64,000 bases of DNA from the NCBI GenBank assembly GCA_028293625.1, contig JAQGOL010000010.1, forward strand, positions 1-64,000, given 5' to 3'. Positions within the stretch are counted from its first letter, which is position 1. The number at the start of each line of letters is the position of its first letter. Under the pieces are notes generated by a model. The model did not search any database. It worked only from the letters and a program-made list of their open reading frames with translations, and was not told the DNA's origin. Source of the DNA: Chthoniobacteraceae bacterium (lineage in GTDB: Bacteria; Verrucomicrobiota; Verrucomicrobiia; Chthoniobacterales; Chthoniobacteraceae). The position numbers and the translations under genes are program-made. Positions 1 through 9,431 of this stretch are shown here, in pieces.

Positions 1-1655
1 TACCTTTGCCCTTCTTTTCAGACTGCCCGGGTTGCGGAGCGTCCGCATGCTTTTCACGAGGCTGCGCATCTGACCGGGCGGGCGGCTCATTACCGCGGGC
101 CGCTGCTGGCTCGGGCTTCTCACGGCCAGGAGCTTTCTCCTGCTTTGGCTTTTGTTCACCTTCCGTTGGAGCCGCCGCCGGTTTTCCATGCGATGCATCG
201 GCTGGTGAATTTTTTGGCTTCCGTTCCTCAGATTGCACCGGCATCGGAGCTGAATTATCCGCCTCATTCCGCTTTTCTTTTTTGCCGGCTTTCACTGGCG
301 CAGCCGGAGCAGCTTCCTCCCCTGGGGTTGCCGCGGGTGGTCGCTGTTGCCCGGCGCCTTTCGGGCCTTTCCCCTTCTTGCCTGGCTGTGCCTCATCGGC
401 CGCCTGATCAGGCTTGGCTTCAGGAGTCGCGGCAGGTGCGGGAACCGCATCAGGAGCAACCGGCTTCTGATTTTTGCCCGGTTTGGGCTGTTTTCCAGGC
501 TTCGTAGCAGGTTCTGCGGGAGGCGGATTTCCTTCGATGGCACCGGGAGTGGCTCCCGGCACGGGCGCGGCGTCCGAAGGTTGTGGCCGTTGGTTTTTCC
601 CTTTTTTGCCCGGCATTGCAGGAGGCTCCGGCTTACTCTGAGGTTCAGCAGGCGCTACCGCAGTTGGAGCAGCTGCATCACCCTTTTTGCCCTGGCCTTC
701 GTTTACCTTGGCGGCCGGGGCAGGCTCTACCGCTTCCACCGGCACAGGCGCTGCCGCTTCGCTTTTGACCTTGGTGCGAAGTTTGGCCACTTCCGCGGGA
801 GGTCCCGCGTTTTTCCATCCGTGATCAATCTGCGCCGCCTGCACTTTGGCAACCACCTTCTTGGGCGCGGTGGGCGGTTTGGCATCGACGGATAGTGCCA
901 CGACCTTGAACGATTCCCCTTCCACCCTTCCGCGGAGTTGATCGCCTTTAATGGAACGAATATCACCGTCGATATCTTCGCGGCGCTCGAGTTTGAGACG
1001 GCGTATCGGCTGGGCCGTTTCACGAGAGATCACGTCATAACGAGGGCCTTCGTTATACACCACATTGTTCACGTAGGTGACCTTGGTGATGTTGGTGGTC
1101 TGACTAATGATAGTCACGTTCTCACGCGGCTCCACAAATACCGTTCTTAACTTCGGTGCCCCGAAATTCCGCACTTCGACAAAATTGTAGCTGGTCGGGC
1201 CGATATCAAAATCGACGTCAACATTCCGGCTAAAACCGGAGGAACGCTCAAAACGCGCTTCAGGTGGAAGCGGCGCCCAGCCGACATGCTTGGGACTACG
1301 GCGCCAGGAGACCCAAGCGGGGCCCCATTCATTGCCCGGCACCCAGACCCAGCCTACACGCTCGACTTGAGCCCAGCGTCCATAATGATAAACCGCCCAG
1401 GAATACGGCTCATCGGAGTCCCATGTCCAGCCGGCATCGGTATAGATCCAATGCCCATCGCTATATGGACGCCAATTGGCATCCACATCGCGGGGCTGCC
1501 AGCAATAACCGTAGTCGCCCACTTCGCGCCAGTCGCCATACGACTCAAGGTTCTCGTGGAAGAAATCGACCGAAATTTGGGTAGCCGCCAGCAACGACGG
1601 TGCAACCATACCGGCCAGCAAGGCTGCGGAAAAGATAGACAAAAACTTTTTCATG
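1..1655 (-). CDS. DUF6600-type exported protein, 3' end beyond the window
   Basis: The reading frame stays open from ATG at 1655 to the window edge, giving at least 551 residues. Residues 1-24 form a signal peptide (MKKFLSIFSAALLAGMVAPS, then LLAATQ). Residues 25-130 are rich in Trp, Tyr and Gly, with repeated GYCWQP, DGHWIYTDAGW and WVWVPGNEWGPAWVSWR-type segments, the pattern of DUF6600 proteins. A middle region of about 150 residues is predicted to be mixed alpha/beta. From about residue 280 the protein becomes low complexity, rich in Pro, Ala, Lys, Glu and Gly with recurring PGKKGK blocks, which suggests a long flexible basic tail in the periplasm or outside the cell. No enzymatic motif is visible. 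The function is unknown and the C terminus cannot be seen. Confidence 0.85.
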
Positions 1656-1960
1656 TAAGGATAAAGGGAAGCTGCGAAAATCAGTTAATGAAGGAGATCG
1701 GATTGTTCAGTTCGACAGATACAAGCAGGGCGACATCTATATATGACGGCCCCGCGGTGCCGGGCTCATTGCACCCCGCGGCCGAACGCCGTCTGTGGAT
1801 GCAAATGGGTTGATTACTCATTCATCTCTAAATCGGGGTGGCTCCCGATGTGGTCTTGCCTGCGACTTCAAAGCGGAATGAATCGCGTCCCTATTACCGC
1901 CATGCGTCCCGCCACCGATTAGCCCGCGGCAAATGGGCTCGCGCTCATTTGTGCTGATGG
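1656..1960. other. Intergenic region, no gene seen
   Basis: This lies between two minus-strand genes and holds the 5' leader of the DUF6600 gene. I see no convincing ORF, tRNA or hairpin terminator. Confidence 0.5.
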
Positions 1961-3121
1961 CTACTCGCGCCGCAACGCAATCAGAGCCACATCATCCGAG
2001 ATCGACTCGCTTTGAGGACCGGAGTTTAATGCCGTTACGACTTGCTCCAAAAAATCGGCGGCCGACTTCGATGTCGGCGGAATCAGATTTTGCGCATCCG
2101 CGGGAATGAGGCGCTCTCCACTCTCATCTTTCATGCTGTAGAGACCGTCCGTGTAGAGAAGCAATGTCTCGCCCGGCTCCACTTTGATGGAGGTAATGCC
2201 ACAGCGAAGCTCCGCGTGCACACCCACTGGTGGCGCCTTGGAAGAAACGGATTCCACATGCCCATCCAGTCGCCGGATCAGCAATGCGGGATGCCCGGCC
2301 CCCGCGAAAATCACTTCCTCGGAACCCGGCCGCACGATCATGCACGCCGCGGTGAGAAAGGAGCGCCCCTTAAAGACTGCGAAAACGTCCGCGTTAACCG
2401 TATTAAGGATCTCGCCCGCCGACTGCCCTTCAGTGGCGGCGTGACGGAAAACGAGCTTCATGAACGTGGTTAAAAGCGCGGCGGCCGCGCCGTGTCCGGT
2501 CGCGTCGGCGATCCAGATAAGCCAGGCGCCATCGGGCAGCCGCAACCAATCGTACACATCGCCGCCGACCTGGATGAGCGGCTGATAATGCGCCGCGACC
2601 TGCCACCCACTGATGCCCGGCAAGTGCGCGGGCAGGATTGCCTGCTGCGTGGAGCGTGCGGCATCGAGATCAAGCTCATGAAGTGCCCGCCAGCGGTCCG
2701 TCTCGACTTTTTGCTCCCTCAACTCGGTCCGCAATCCGTGCAGGCGCATCTGCGTTTGGATTCTCGCCTTCAAGGTTGTCGCATTGACGGGCTTGGTGAC
2801 AAAATCATCGGCCCCGGCGCTTAAACATTCGATCTCATGCTTCTCGCCGATATGCGCTGTAAGAAGAATGATCGGCAGCGTCGCGATGGCCGGTTGAATA
2901 TTGGCTCGCACCTGCGCGCAAACCTCCACTCCGGTCAGCTCCGGCATTTCATAATCAAGCACGAGTAGCATCGGTTCACCGGCTTCAATGAGCTCCAATG
3001 CCTCCCGTCCGCTGCCGCATTCCAAGACAGCGAACCCTGACATTTCAAGCGAACGCGCCAGCAGCCTGCGACTAAAAGCGTTATCATCAACCAAAAGAAT
3101 GGGAGCGGAGCTGGAACTCAT
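1961..3121 (-). CDS. Response regulator with SpoIIE/PP2C-type phosphatase output (RsbU-like)
   Basis: The protein has 386 residues. Residues about 6-125 are a CheY-like receiver with the acidic pair D12/D13, phospho-acceptor D56 (in LVLDYEMP), T88 and K110 (VTKP). A short helical linker follows, then a SpoIIE-family PP2C Ser/Thr phosphatase domain from about residue 175 to the end. Metal-binding acidic motifs are visible: GGDVYDW, ADATGHG, LLYTDGLYS and SDDVALIAL. In this family phosphorylation of the receiver controls dephosphorylation of an anti-sigma-factor antagonist. No STAS-domain antagonist, RsbW-type kinase or cognate histidine kinase is adjacent, so the partner is elsewhere. The ATG start gives a full receiver domain with no spare N terminus. 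Confidence 0.93.
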   Translation of the reverse strand: MSSSSAPILLVDDNAFSRRLLARSLEMSGFAVLECGSGREALELIEAGEPMLLVLDYEMPELTGVEVCAQVRANIQPAIATLPIILLTAHIGEKHEIECLSAGADDFVTKPVNATTLKARIQTQMRLHGLRTELREQKVETDRWRALHELDLDAARSTQQAILPAHLPGISGWQVAAHYQPLIQVGGDVYDWLRLPDGAWLIWIADATGHGAAAALLTTFMKLVFRHAATEGQSAGEILNTVNADVFAVFKGRSFLTAACMIVRPGSEEVIFAGAGHPALLIRRLDGHVESVSSKAPPVGVHAELRCGITSIKVEPGETLLLYTDGLYSMKDESGERLIPADAQNLIPPTSKSAADFLEQVVTALNSGPQSESISDDVALIALRRE

Positions 3122-3435
3122 GATCTTCGCGGCAAGGCAGAAGCTTCCATGCCATATCCAACTCCATCTTTCGGCAGCCGCCGCGAGCGCGAAGAAATCC
3201 GCCGTAAAACGCGCATTTCAAATTTAGGGTCTCTTAAGCACATCGGATCCGGATTGTTCATAGGTGCGGGCATGAAAGAATCGCATGTGGGCTTGCCCGG
3301 AGAAGCCAGCCGCGGCAAGCTTTTAACCAGCTTTGCGTCCCGGGTCTTAGCCATCATCGTGATATGCCGTGCCAGTACCGCGCCCAGTTCCCCTCAGTTC
3401 CCCCCGTTTTCCCACTTCCCCTCAAAGCTCCTCTG
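3122..3435. other. Divergent intergenic region
   Basis: About 310 bases separate the divergent regulator and beta-propeller genes and should hold both promoters. A strikingly C-rich tract at 3389-3425 lies just before the propeller start. No ORF with coding character is seen. Confidence 0.45.
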
Positions 3436-4524
3436 ATGAAATATATCCTGCTCTTTGCCGCGTTGTTTGGGTCAATGGTATTGCACGCGGCGCCAGTGAA
3501 AAGTGATCTGCTCTATCTTGCCTCCCCTGACGGCGCGCAACCGGAAGGATCAACCGCAACCGGGGTCCTCATCTTCGATGTCGCCAACGGTCACAAGTTC
3601 GTGCGCCGGATTGATCTGCCGATCTTCAAAGAGGGAATCCGAGGCTTTTGCGCAAATGCCAGGACGCATCGCGCATTTTATTCCACCACCAATCACACGC
3701 TCGGCTGCATTGATCTGGAAACCGACAAGGTCGTCTGGGAGAAAAAATACGTGAACGGATGCGATCGGGCAGCGGTTACGCCGGACGGGAAAAAAATCTA
3801 TGTCCCGACCGGCTGGTGGGTCGGCGAAGGCGGCAGCGAATGGTTTGTTGTCGATGCGGAGACCGGAGAAATTACCGGGCACATTCCAGTCAAAGGCCAG
3901 TCGCATAACACAGTGATGGGATTGGACGGCAAATTTGTTTACTGCGGTTCGGAAGCCACGCTCATGACGGTCCGGACCAGTGATGACGCCGTTGTAAACG
4001 TCATTTCACCCATCGGGGAGAGCGGCGTTTTTCCATTCACGGTCAACGCGGCCGGAACCCTTGCGTTTGTCTGCCTGGGCAAACATATCGGGTTCGACGT
4101 GGCGGACCTTGCGTCGGGCAAAGTCATTCACCGGGTTCTGGCCGGCGACGGGACGCTGGCCCGCCGCACCCATGGAGCGGGGCTCACTCCCGATGAAAAA
4201 GAACTTTGGATCAGCGATCAGGATGGCAAACGCCTCTATATTTTCGATGCCACCGTCATGCCGCCCAACGAAACCGCACACGTCGATCTTTCAGCGGGCG
4301 GCCATGGCTGGATCACATTCTCCCTCGATGGCCGATTCGCCTGGACCCACACTCCCGATGTCATTGATGCCAGGAGCCGCCAGATCGTCGCAACGCTCAA
4401 AGACGAAAACGGGAAACCGGTCTGCAGCTCCAAATTTTTCGAAGCCATTTTTTACGACGGCAAGATCCAAAACGTCAGCGACCAATTTGGAGTGGGGCGC
4501 GCCGGCAAGCCTCTCCAGCCTTAG
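3436..4524 (+). CDS. Exported YVTN/quinoprotein-type beta-propeller protein
   Basis: I start this at ATG 3436, giving 362 residues, because it begins exactly at a signal peptide (MKYILLFAALFGSMVLHAAP). The upstream in-frame start at 3364 would add a proline-rich, non-coding-looking stretch. The mature part repeats blade-like segments with alternating hydrophobic strands and Asp/Gly turns (GVLIFDVANGHKFVRRID, CIDLETDKVVW, VVDAETGEITGHI, LYIFDATVMP, DVIDARSRQIVATL). This is typical of the YVTN or amine-dehydrogenase-like seven-bladed fold. No haem-binding CxxCH or quinone ligand is evident, so a binding or scaffold role is likelier than catalysis. The product is presumably periplasmic. Confidence 0.88.
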   Translation: MKYILLFAALFGSMVLHAAPVKSDLLYLASPDGAQPEGSTATGVLIFDVANGHKFVRRIDLPIFKEGIRGFCANARTHRAFYSTTNHTLGCIDLETDKVVWEKKYVNGCDRAAVTPDGKKIYVPTGWWVGEGGSEWFVVDAETGEITGHIPVKGQSHNTVMGLDGKFVYCGSEATLMTVRTSDDAVVNVISPIGESGVFPFTVNAAGTLAFVCLGKHIGFDVADLASGKVIHRVLAGDGTLARRTHGAGLTPDEKELWISDQDGKRLYIFDATVMPPNETAHVDLSAGGHGWITFSLDGRFAWTHTPDVIDARSRQIVATLKDENGKPVCSSKFFEAIFYDGKIQNVSDQFGVGRAGKPLQP

Positions 4525-4547
4525 GATCTGGACCGCGCCGGTTGCGG

Positions 4548-4901
4548 CTACCAAAGCGCCGGTTTCACCACTCCAAGCCATGCCATGATGCCGATCAGCG
4601 TCAATGAAACGGTGATTGCCACGCCAAGAGACGGTCTTAGTTTTCGGAAAATGACCGGGAGCATCGCAATGACCACCCAGAGCGCTGTTTTCACCATTGC
4701 AAAGGGTGGAAAACCGAGCTTGAGCTTGGCCAGCATCGCAAAACCCGAAACCAGCATCACGAGCACCGCGATCCCCTGCAATGCGACGAATGTTTTCCGA
4801 TTCTCTCCGCCCGCCATCATGCCGCCGACACCGAGGGCAAGCGCTGCGATTCCAATAAGATGAATTATCTTGTACGTGATGGGATTCATGGCGCGGATCA
4901 T
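4548..4901 (-). CDS. Small four-helix membrane protein of unknown function
   Basis: The protein has 117 residues and four predicted transmembrane segments at about 11-28, 36-57, 66-84 and 91-110. A conserved-looking GVGGMMAGGENRK loop follows the first helix and a KLKLGFPPFAMVKTALW segment precedes the third. Many bacteria carry such short integral proteins. I do not recognise a named family with certainty. The ATG at 4901 has GGGAG six bases upstream and was preferred over the in-frame ATG at 4889. It converges with the propeller gene across a 23-base gap. Confidence 0.75.
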   Translation of the reverse strand: MIRAMNPITYKIIHLIGIAALALGVGGMMAGGENRKTFVALQGIAVLVMLVSGFAMLAKLKLGFPPFAMVKTALWVVIAMLPVIFRKLRPSLGVAITVSLTLIGIMAWLGVVKPALW

Positions 4902-4978
4902 GGAGCGCTCCCGAAATCATTCAACCGCGCAAACCACGAATTCGCCGCCTGTTTTAGTCTTCATTTTTCCCTTATCCG

Positions 4979-5416
4979 ATGAACCGATTTCCTTTCCTCT
5001 CTCGAATCACGCTGATGGCTGCGTTGAGTTCCTGCGCTGTCATGCAGAAAGATTCACCCAACGCCTCAACCACCTTGCAGGCAAACTCCGTCACCGAAAT
5101 TGAACCCGTTGCAATCACGGCGTTTGAAGAGCGCGGGTTCCGGTGGAAAAGCACAGTGGGCGATGAGCTCACATTCGAGCGCCCTCTCAATAAAACCGAC
5201 GAAGTGCTTTATGGAACGTGGGGAGACGAAAAATCGATTGAACGCGTCGTGCTCCGGATTACGCCGGTTAAAACGGGGACGTTTAAAGCCGCCTGTTTTC
5301 CTTACACCATCCGCAACCCCAACAGCGGCATGGAAGACATTTCGCGTCGTCTCAGCGTCCATTCCCAAACGTACTCAGGCGCGCTGCACGACATGCGCCG
5401 ATCGCTTAATCGCTGA
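4979..5416 (+). CDS. Small predicted lipoprotein
   Basis: The protein has 145 residues. The N terminus MNRFPFLSRITLMAALSSC has a positive n-region, a hydrophobic core and a lipobox-like LSSC, so lipidation at Cys19 is likely. The mature part is about 125 residues with mixed strands. It includes TEIEPVAITAFEERGFRWKS and a GTWGDEKSIERVVLRITPV segment, and ends in a basic helix. No catalytic motif is seen and I cannot assign a function. It converges with the adaptor gene that follows. Confidence 0.75.
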   Translation: MNRFPFLSRITLMAALSSCAVMQKDSPNASTTLQANSVTEIEPVAITAFEERGFRWKSTVGDELTFERPLNKTDEVLYGTWGDEKSIERVVLRITPVKTGTFKAACFPYTIRNPNSGMEDISRRLSVHSQTYSGALHDMRRSLNR

Positions 5417-5432
5417 GCAAAAAGGCGGCGGT

Positions 5433-6707
5433 TTACCGGGCCCGGACCGAGGTTCCTTCCGTGAGTGAGTCGGGGGGATGCAGGATCACCGTCTGGCCTT
5501 GATTTAAACCCGAACGCACCTCGGCTGCCGTGCCGTTGTTATGGGCGATCTGCACTTTTGTCGCCCGGGCATGGCCTGATTCCATCAGAAAAGTCATCCA
5601 ATCGCCGCCGCGCCGAAAAAGGGCGCCCGTCGGCACCTGCAAAACGTGGGGTTCGCTCCAGGTAATAATCCGGGCTTCAACGCGGAACCGATCGCCAAGC
5701 GGCTGACCGGCAGGCAGCGGATCGGTAAAATTGACGCGCACCTTCACGCGCTGCTCTTCAACTCCAAGCGCCGAGACCTTGGTATAAGCGCCCGGTTCGA
5801 CCACATTCACGGTTCCCCGCAATGGCTTCTCTCCACCCCATTGCTCAATGGAGACCTCCGCGCCAGGACGCACACCGACCGCGTCGCTTGATAAAAGCTC
5901 GATTTCCGCCTCCAGATCGTTCGGATCGCCCACTTCCATGATCACCGTCCCGGCCGCCACAATCCGCGAGTTCTCCTCCATCACGTTCAGGACAAAACCG
6001 GAGACCGGCGCCACGATTTTCAATGGCTCGGACGCGGCCATCCCGGTGGAGCCCTGCGCCTGTTGAAGCGCTGCCTCCGCCTGTGTGACTTCAAAGGCAG
6101 CCACTTGCATCGCAAACTCTGCCGTGCGCAACTCACGGCCCAGCACCGTAAAATTGCTATCCATCGCATCCCATTCCTTGGCTGAGATGGCGCCTTTGTT
6201 TTTGAGCACCTCGGCCCTGCTCCGATCTTTTTTCGCAAGATCAAGGGCGGCACGGGCGCGTTCCAGATCGGATTCGCTGCGCATCCGGCTTGCTTCCGCC
6301 GCCTTGAGGCGCGCCTCGGATTCCGCTTTTGCACGCGGGTTCAGAAAGCTTGCCGGCTCGGCCTGAATGACAGCCAACACGGTTTTACCCGCTTCGATCC
6401 TGTCGCCGGCACGCAATTCAATCCGTTTAAGCAATCCGAACACCGGAGGCGAAATCACATGCCGATGCCGGATCCGCGTCTTGCCTTCCTCCAATACCAC
6501 CACCGTGAGCGGTCCCGTGTTCACCTGTGCGGTCTCCACTTCGATCGCTTTTGGCATAAGCCCCATGGCGATCGCCCCAACCAATCCGGCAACGATGAGA
6601 TAAGGAATCAGCTTTTTCCAGCCGCCACCTTTGCGGGACCTTGGACGCGCGCCAGCTTCCGATTCGGCCCGCGACGTTTTTGAAGAAATGCTGGCGTCTG
6701 ATTTCAC
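5433..6707 (-). CDS. HlyD/RND-type efflux periplasmic adaptor subunit
   Basis: The protein has 424 residues with a GTG start at 6707; no suitable upstream ATG exists. A basic cytoplasmic N terminus precedes one transmembrane anchor at about residues 32-51. A lipoyl/barrel-sandwich half follows (HVISPPVFGLLKRIELRAGD), then a coiled-coil hairpin at about 120-215 rich in Ala, Glu and Arg. The second lipoyl half is KIVAPVSGFVLNVMEE, followed by beta-barrel and membrane-proximal domains ending near PDSLTEGT. Adaptors of this type bridge an inner-membrane pump and an outer-membrane channel. No ABC, RND or TolC-type gene is adjacent, so its pump is encoded elsewhere or it works alone. Confidence 0.9.
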   Translation of the reverse strand: MKSDASISSKTSRAESEAGARPRSRKGGGWKKLIPYLIVAGLVGAIAMGLMPKAIEVETAQVNTGPLTVVVLEEGKTRIRHRHVISPPVFGLLKRIELRAGDRIEAGKTVLAVIQAEPASFLNPRAKAESEARLKAAEASRMRSESDLERARAALDLAKKDRSRAEVLKNKGAISAKEWDAMDSNFTVLGRELRTAEFAMQVAAFEVTQAEAALQQAQGSTGMAASEPLKIVAPVSGFVLNVMEENSRIVAAGTVIMEVGDPNDLEAEIELLSSDAVGVRPGAEVSIEQWGGEKPLRGTVNVVEPGAYTKVSALGVEEQRVKVRVNFTDPLPAGQPLGDRFRVEARIITWSEPHVLQVPTGALFRRGGDWMTFLMESGHARATKVQIAHNNGTAAEVRSGLNQGQTVILHPPDSLTEGTSVRAR

Positions 6708-6816
6708 GCTTTCTACCTAAATCCTCTTCTTCTCAATCGTAATCGTAATCTTGAGTTTAATGACCTTTTTCGTTCCCGATGCCGATCGCCTCCCGGCAAG
6801 CGATTTCACCGCGGGC

Positions 6817-9363
6817 TTAATCGACATAAACAAACTCATTTAAATTAAGCAGCGCCCTGCAGAGTTCAATCAGACCGTGCTCGGCGCGGAAACGGAGGCA
6901 GGCCAAGCGTTCCTCCTCATCGGGCGCACGCTGCAGAGCGGCGGCAAACGCCCGTTCCACCTGGGCGTCCGGCGCAACGCCCGCTTCGTTTTCAAGACGT
7001 TCCGCAAAGGCTTTCGCCAGCCCGGTCGCAAACGGGCTGTTAAGGAGGGTCAACGCTTGCGGCGCAACGGTCGAGACATTCCGGCGCGGACACGAAAGCG
7101 CGTTATCGGGCAAATCGAATGTCTCCATGAGGGGCACCCGAAGGCCGCGTTTCTGCACCAGATAAAGGCTGCGCACTTCGAGCTGGTCCGGGCTCGATGG
7201 ATACCATCCCTTGGTTTTCTCCGCGTTGTCGTCGAGCACAGCGGGATTGGCCCGAAGCAGCTCGTCCGGCACCGCGGGCCAGACCGGCGGACCGCCAGCG
7301 CTGGAGTGTAAACGCCCGGCTACCGCGAGCATGGAATCGCGCAATGCCTCCGCTCCGAGCCGCCTGGGGGACGATCCGCCCGAGCCGGCCACCGGTGCGC
7401 CTTGTAAATACGTGGCGCTCGTCACGATGAGCCGGTGCAGTTTTTTTAAGGACCATCCGCTTTTCACCAACTCGCTTGCAAGCCAGTCGAGCAGAGCCGG
7501 GTTTAAGGGACGTGTCCCGGAAAATCCAAAGTCGTTGGGCGTCGCCACGAGCCCCTCGCCGAAGTGCCCCTGCCAGATCCGGTTCACAATCACACGCGCG
7601 GTAAGCGGGTTGCGGCCCGAGACAAGCCATGCGGCCAGCGCGCTCCGGCGGCCTGTCGTCCCATTGCGCGCGGGCGGCGCAATATCGGCCGGATTGGGAT
7701 CGAGCACTGAGAGAAATCCCGGCGCCACGATTTCGCGTGGTTTAGTCAAATCACCTTGGAAAAGCAGATGCGTGGAAGGCGGGTTTTCATCGCTCGCAAC
7801 AAGGCCTGTTGTGAAAGGAAGCTGCTTTTCCTTGAGCGCCTTGATCTCGCGATCAGCGGCCGTGTAACGCACTTTTTCCGCATCTCCGAGCGCCGCTTTT
7901 ACCTCCTCCGCAGAAGGCGTGATCGTTTTCTCAAGCACTTTAATCTTCGCCGTGGTTTCCTCGTCCGGCTTGGCAAGCCGCAACAACGCCTGTTCTTCCT
8001 CGGAAAGTTTCCCCTTCCGCTCCGCTCGCAAACGCTTCTGTGTCGGCTCGGCAATCGCATCCCGAATTTTCCGTTTTTCAACGAGGAGCGCTTCAGTTTG
8101 TGCGTTCCGGTGACGGATTTCCGCCTGCGCCGTTTCAAGGTCCAGGGGCAGATCGTCTCGGAATTTCACGCCTTCAAAAAACGCCCGCAGCCGGTAATAG
8201 TCGGCCTGGGAAACCGGATCGAACTTATGATTGTGGCAGCGGCAGCACGAAAGCGTCAGGCCGAGAAACGCGGATCCCGTCGTTTCCACCAGATCGTTCA
8301 TCAAGGCGGCTCTTACCCGCGGGCCTTCGCCAAAAAGGGCGGCACTATTGTCATGGGGACCGAGCCGCAGAAAACCTGTGGCAACGAGGCAATCCTGTTC
8401 GGCGGCATTGCGCGGCGCATCGGCCACCATTTCATCCCCGGCGAGCTGCTCACGGATGAAGCGATCAAATGGCTTATCGGAATTAAACGAACGCACCACA
8501 TAATCGCGGAAGCGCCACGCCTGCGGCCGAAACTCATCCCAATCGAACCCGTTGCTATCGCTGTAACGGACCACATCCAGCCACATCCGGGCCCAATGCT
8601 CACCATAACGCGGCGAGGCGAGGAGTGCATCAACAGTCGTCTCAATCGCAGTCGCCCGGTCGCTGGCGGCCGATTGAAGGAAAGCTGCCATCTCCTCGGG
8701 CGCGGGCGGCAATCCGGTCAGGTCAAAATAAAGCCGGCGGCAGAGCGTGCGCGCATCAGCCTCGGGCGCTGGGGCAAGACGCGCCGTTTCAAACTTCTCC
8801 AAAACGAACCGGTCAATCGGATTGCGTGGCCACGTGTTATCCATTACCGGCGGCGGGACCGGCAGGGCGATCGGTTTGAGTGACCAGAGATCAAGCCGTT
8901 GACCGGCAAAAATCTTCACGATCGGATTTCGCGGATCGCTCCAGGCGTCGCCAAGAATTCCCGCCGAAACTTTGGGTGAAGGCAGCGCGTCGGCCGCCGT
9001 CCGTGCCGGCCATGGCGCTCCATCGGCGATCCACTGTTCGAGCGAGGCAATTTGTCCATCGGGCAGCTTTTCCTTTGGCGGCATCTTGCGATCGGCTTCC
9101 GTGTGACGCACCAACTTCAGGAGCAGACTTTCGCCCGGATTTCCCGCAACGATTGCCGGCCCGCTCTCGCCGCCTTTCAACGCCGCCTCGCGTGAATCCA
9201 GGCGCAGATCGGCTTTCTGTTTTTCGGCTCCATGACACCGCAAGCAGGAGCTCTCCAGCAGCGGCCAGACTTCGTTTTCAAATAGCTGCGCCCCGGTTGC
9301 CTCCGCGCCGTCTGCCGCCAGGCCAGCGCTTAAAAGCAGGGATGCGAACAGGAGAAAACGCAT
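6817..9363 (-). CDS. PSCyt1-DUF1549-DUF1553 c-type cytochrome protein (planctomycete type)
   Basis: The protein has 848 residues. A signal peptide (MRFLLFASLLLSAGLAADGA) is followed by a planctomycete-type cytochrome c domain with C40-x-x-C43-H44 (SSCLRCHG) and a distal Met in RKMPPKEKLPDG. DUF1549 (PSCyt2) spans about 175-390 and carries the second CxxCH-like signature SCCRCHNHKFDP. A charged helical insert at about 400-510 follows, then DUF1553 (PSD1) at about 570-830 with SALAAWL, VNRIWQGHFGEGLV and PRRNVSTVAPQALTLLN. Members are periplasmic and are often paired with DUF1501 proteins; their biochemical role is unproven but is usually linked to polysaccharide or sulfated-glycan use. The DUF1501 partner here is divergent, not in the same operon. 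Confidence 0.95.
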   Translation of the reverse strand: MRFLLFASLLLSAGLAADGAEATGAQLFENEVWPLLESSCLRCHGAEKQKADLRLDSREAALKGGESGPAIVAGNPGESLLLKLVRHTEADRKMPPKEKLPDGQIASLEQWIADGAPWPARTAADALPSPKVSAGILGDAWSDPRNPIVKIFAGQRLDLWSLKPIALPVPPPVMDNTWPRNPIDRFVLEKFETARLAPAPEADARTLCRRLYFDLTGLPPAPEEMAAFLQSAASDRATAIETTVDALLASPRYGEHWARMWLDVVRYSDSNGFDWDEFRPQAWRFRDYVVRSFNSDKPFDRFIREQLAGDEMVADAPRNAAEQDCLVATGFLRLGPHDNSAALFGEGPRVRAALMNDLVETTGSAFLGLTLSCCRCHNHKFDPVSQADYYRLRAFFEGVKFRDDLPLDLETAQAEIRHRNAQTEALLVEKRKIRDAIAEPTQKRLRAERKGKLSEEEQALLRLAKPDEETTAKIKVLEKTITPSAEEVKAALGDAEKVRYTAADREIKALKEKQLPFTTGLVASDENPPSTHLLFQGDLTKPREIVAPGFLSVLDPNPADIAPPARNGTTGRRSALAAWLVSGRNPLTARVIVNRIWQGHFGEGLVATPNDFGFSGTRPLNPALLDWLASELVKSGWSLKKLHRLIVTSATYLQGAPVAGSGGSSPRRLGAEALRDSMLAVAGRLHSSAGGPPVWPAVPDELLRANPAVLDDNAEKTKGWYPSSPDQLEVRSLYLVQKRGLRVPLMETFDLPDNALSCPRRNVSTVAPQALTLLNSPFATGLAKAFAERLENEAGVAPDAQVERAFAAALQRAPDEEERLACLRFRAEHGLIELCRALLNLNEFVYVD

Positions 9364-9431
9364 GGTAAAGAATAACCGGATATCGGGAAACCGGCTCGCA
9401 CAATATCTATTTGTTGCTAAAAAGTCTTCTC
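9364..9431. promoter_or_regulatory. Shared divergent promoter region of the PSCyt1 and DUF1501 genes
   Basis: Only 68 bases separate the two divergent start codons, so both promoters must overlap here or extend into the genes. The segment is locally AT-rich compared with its surroundings, for example around 9362-9375 and 9405-9425. Individual -35 and -10 boxes cannot be assigned with confidence. Confidence 0.35.

Noticed and set aside
347-895. Arg/Phe-rich 182-codon plus-strand ORF
   Set aside because: It is antisense to the low-complexity tail of the DUF6600 protein; the composition is the expected complement of a Pro/Lys/Ala repeat.
7756-8883. A 375-codon plus-strand ORF opposite the PSCyt1 gene
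   Set aside because: It is antisense to a well-supported gene, has no recognisable domain, and its composition (Arg, Arg-Gly rich) fits a shadow frame.
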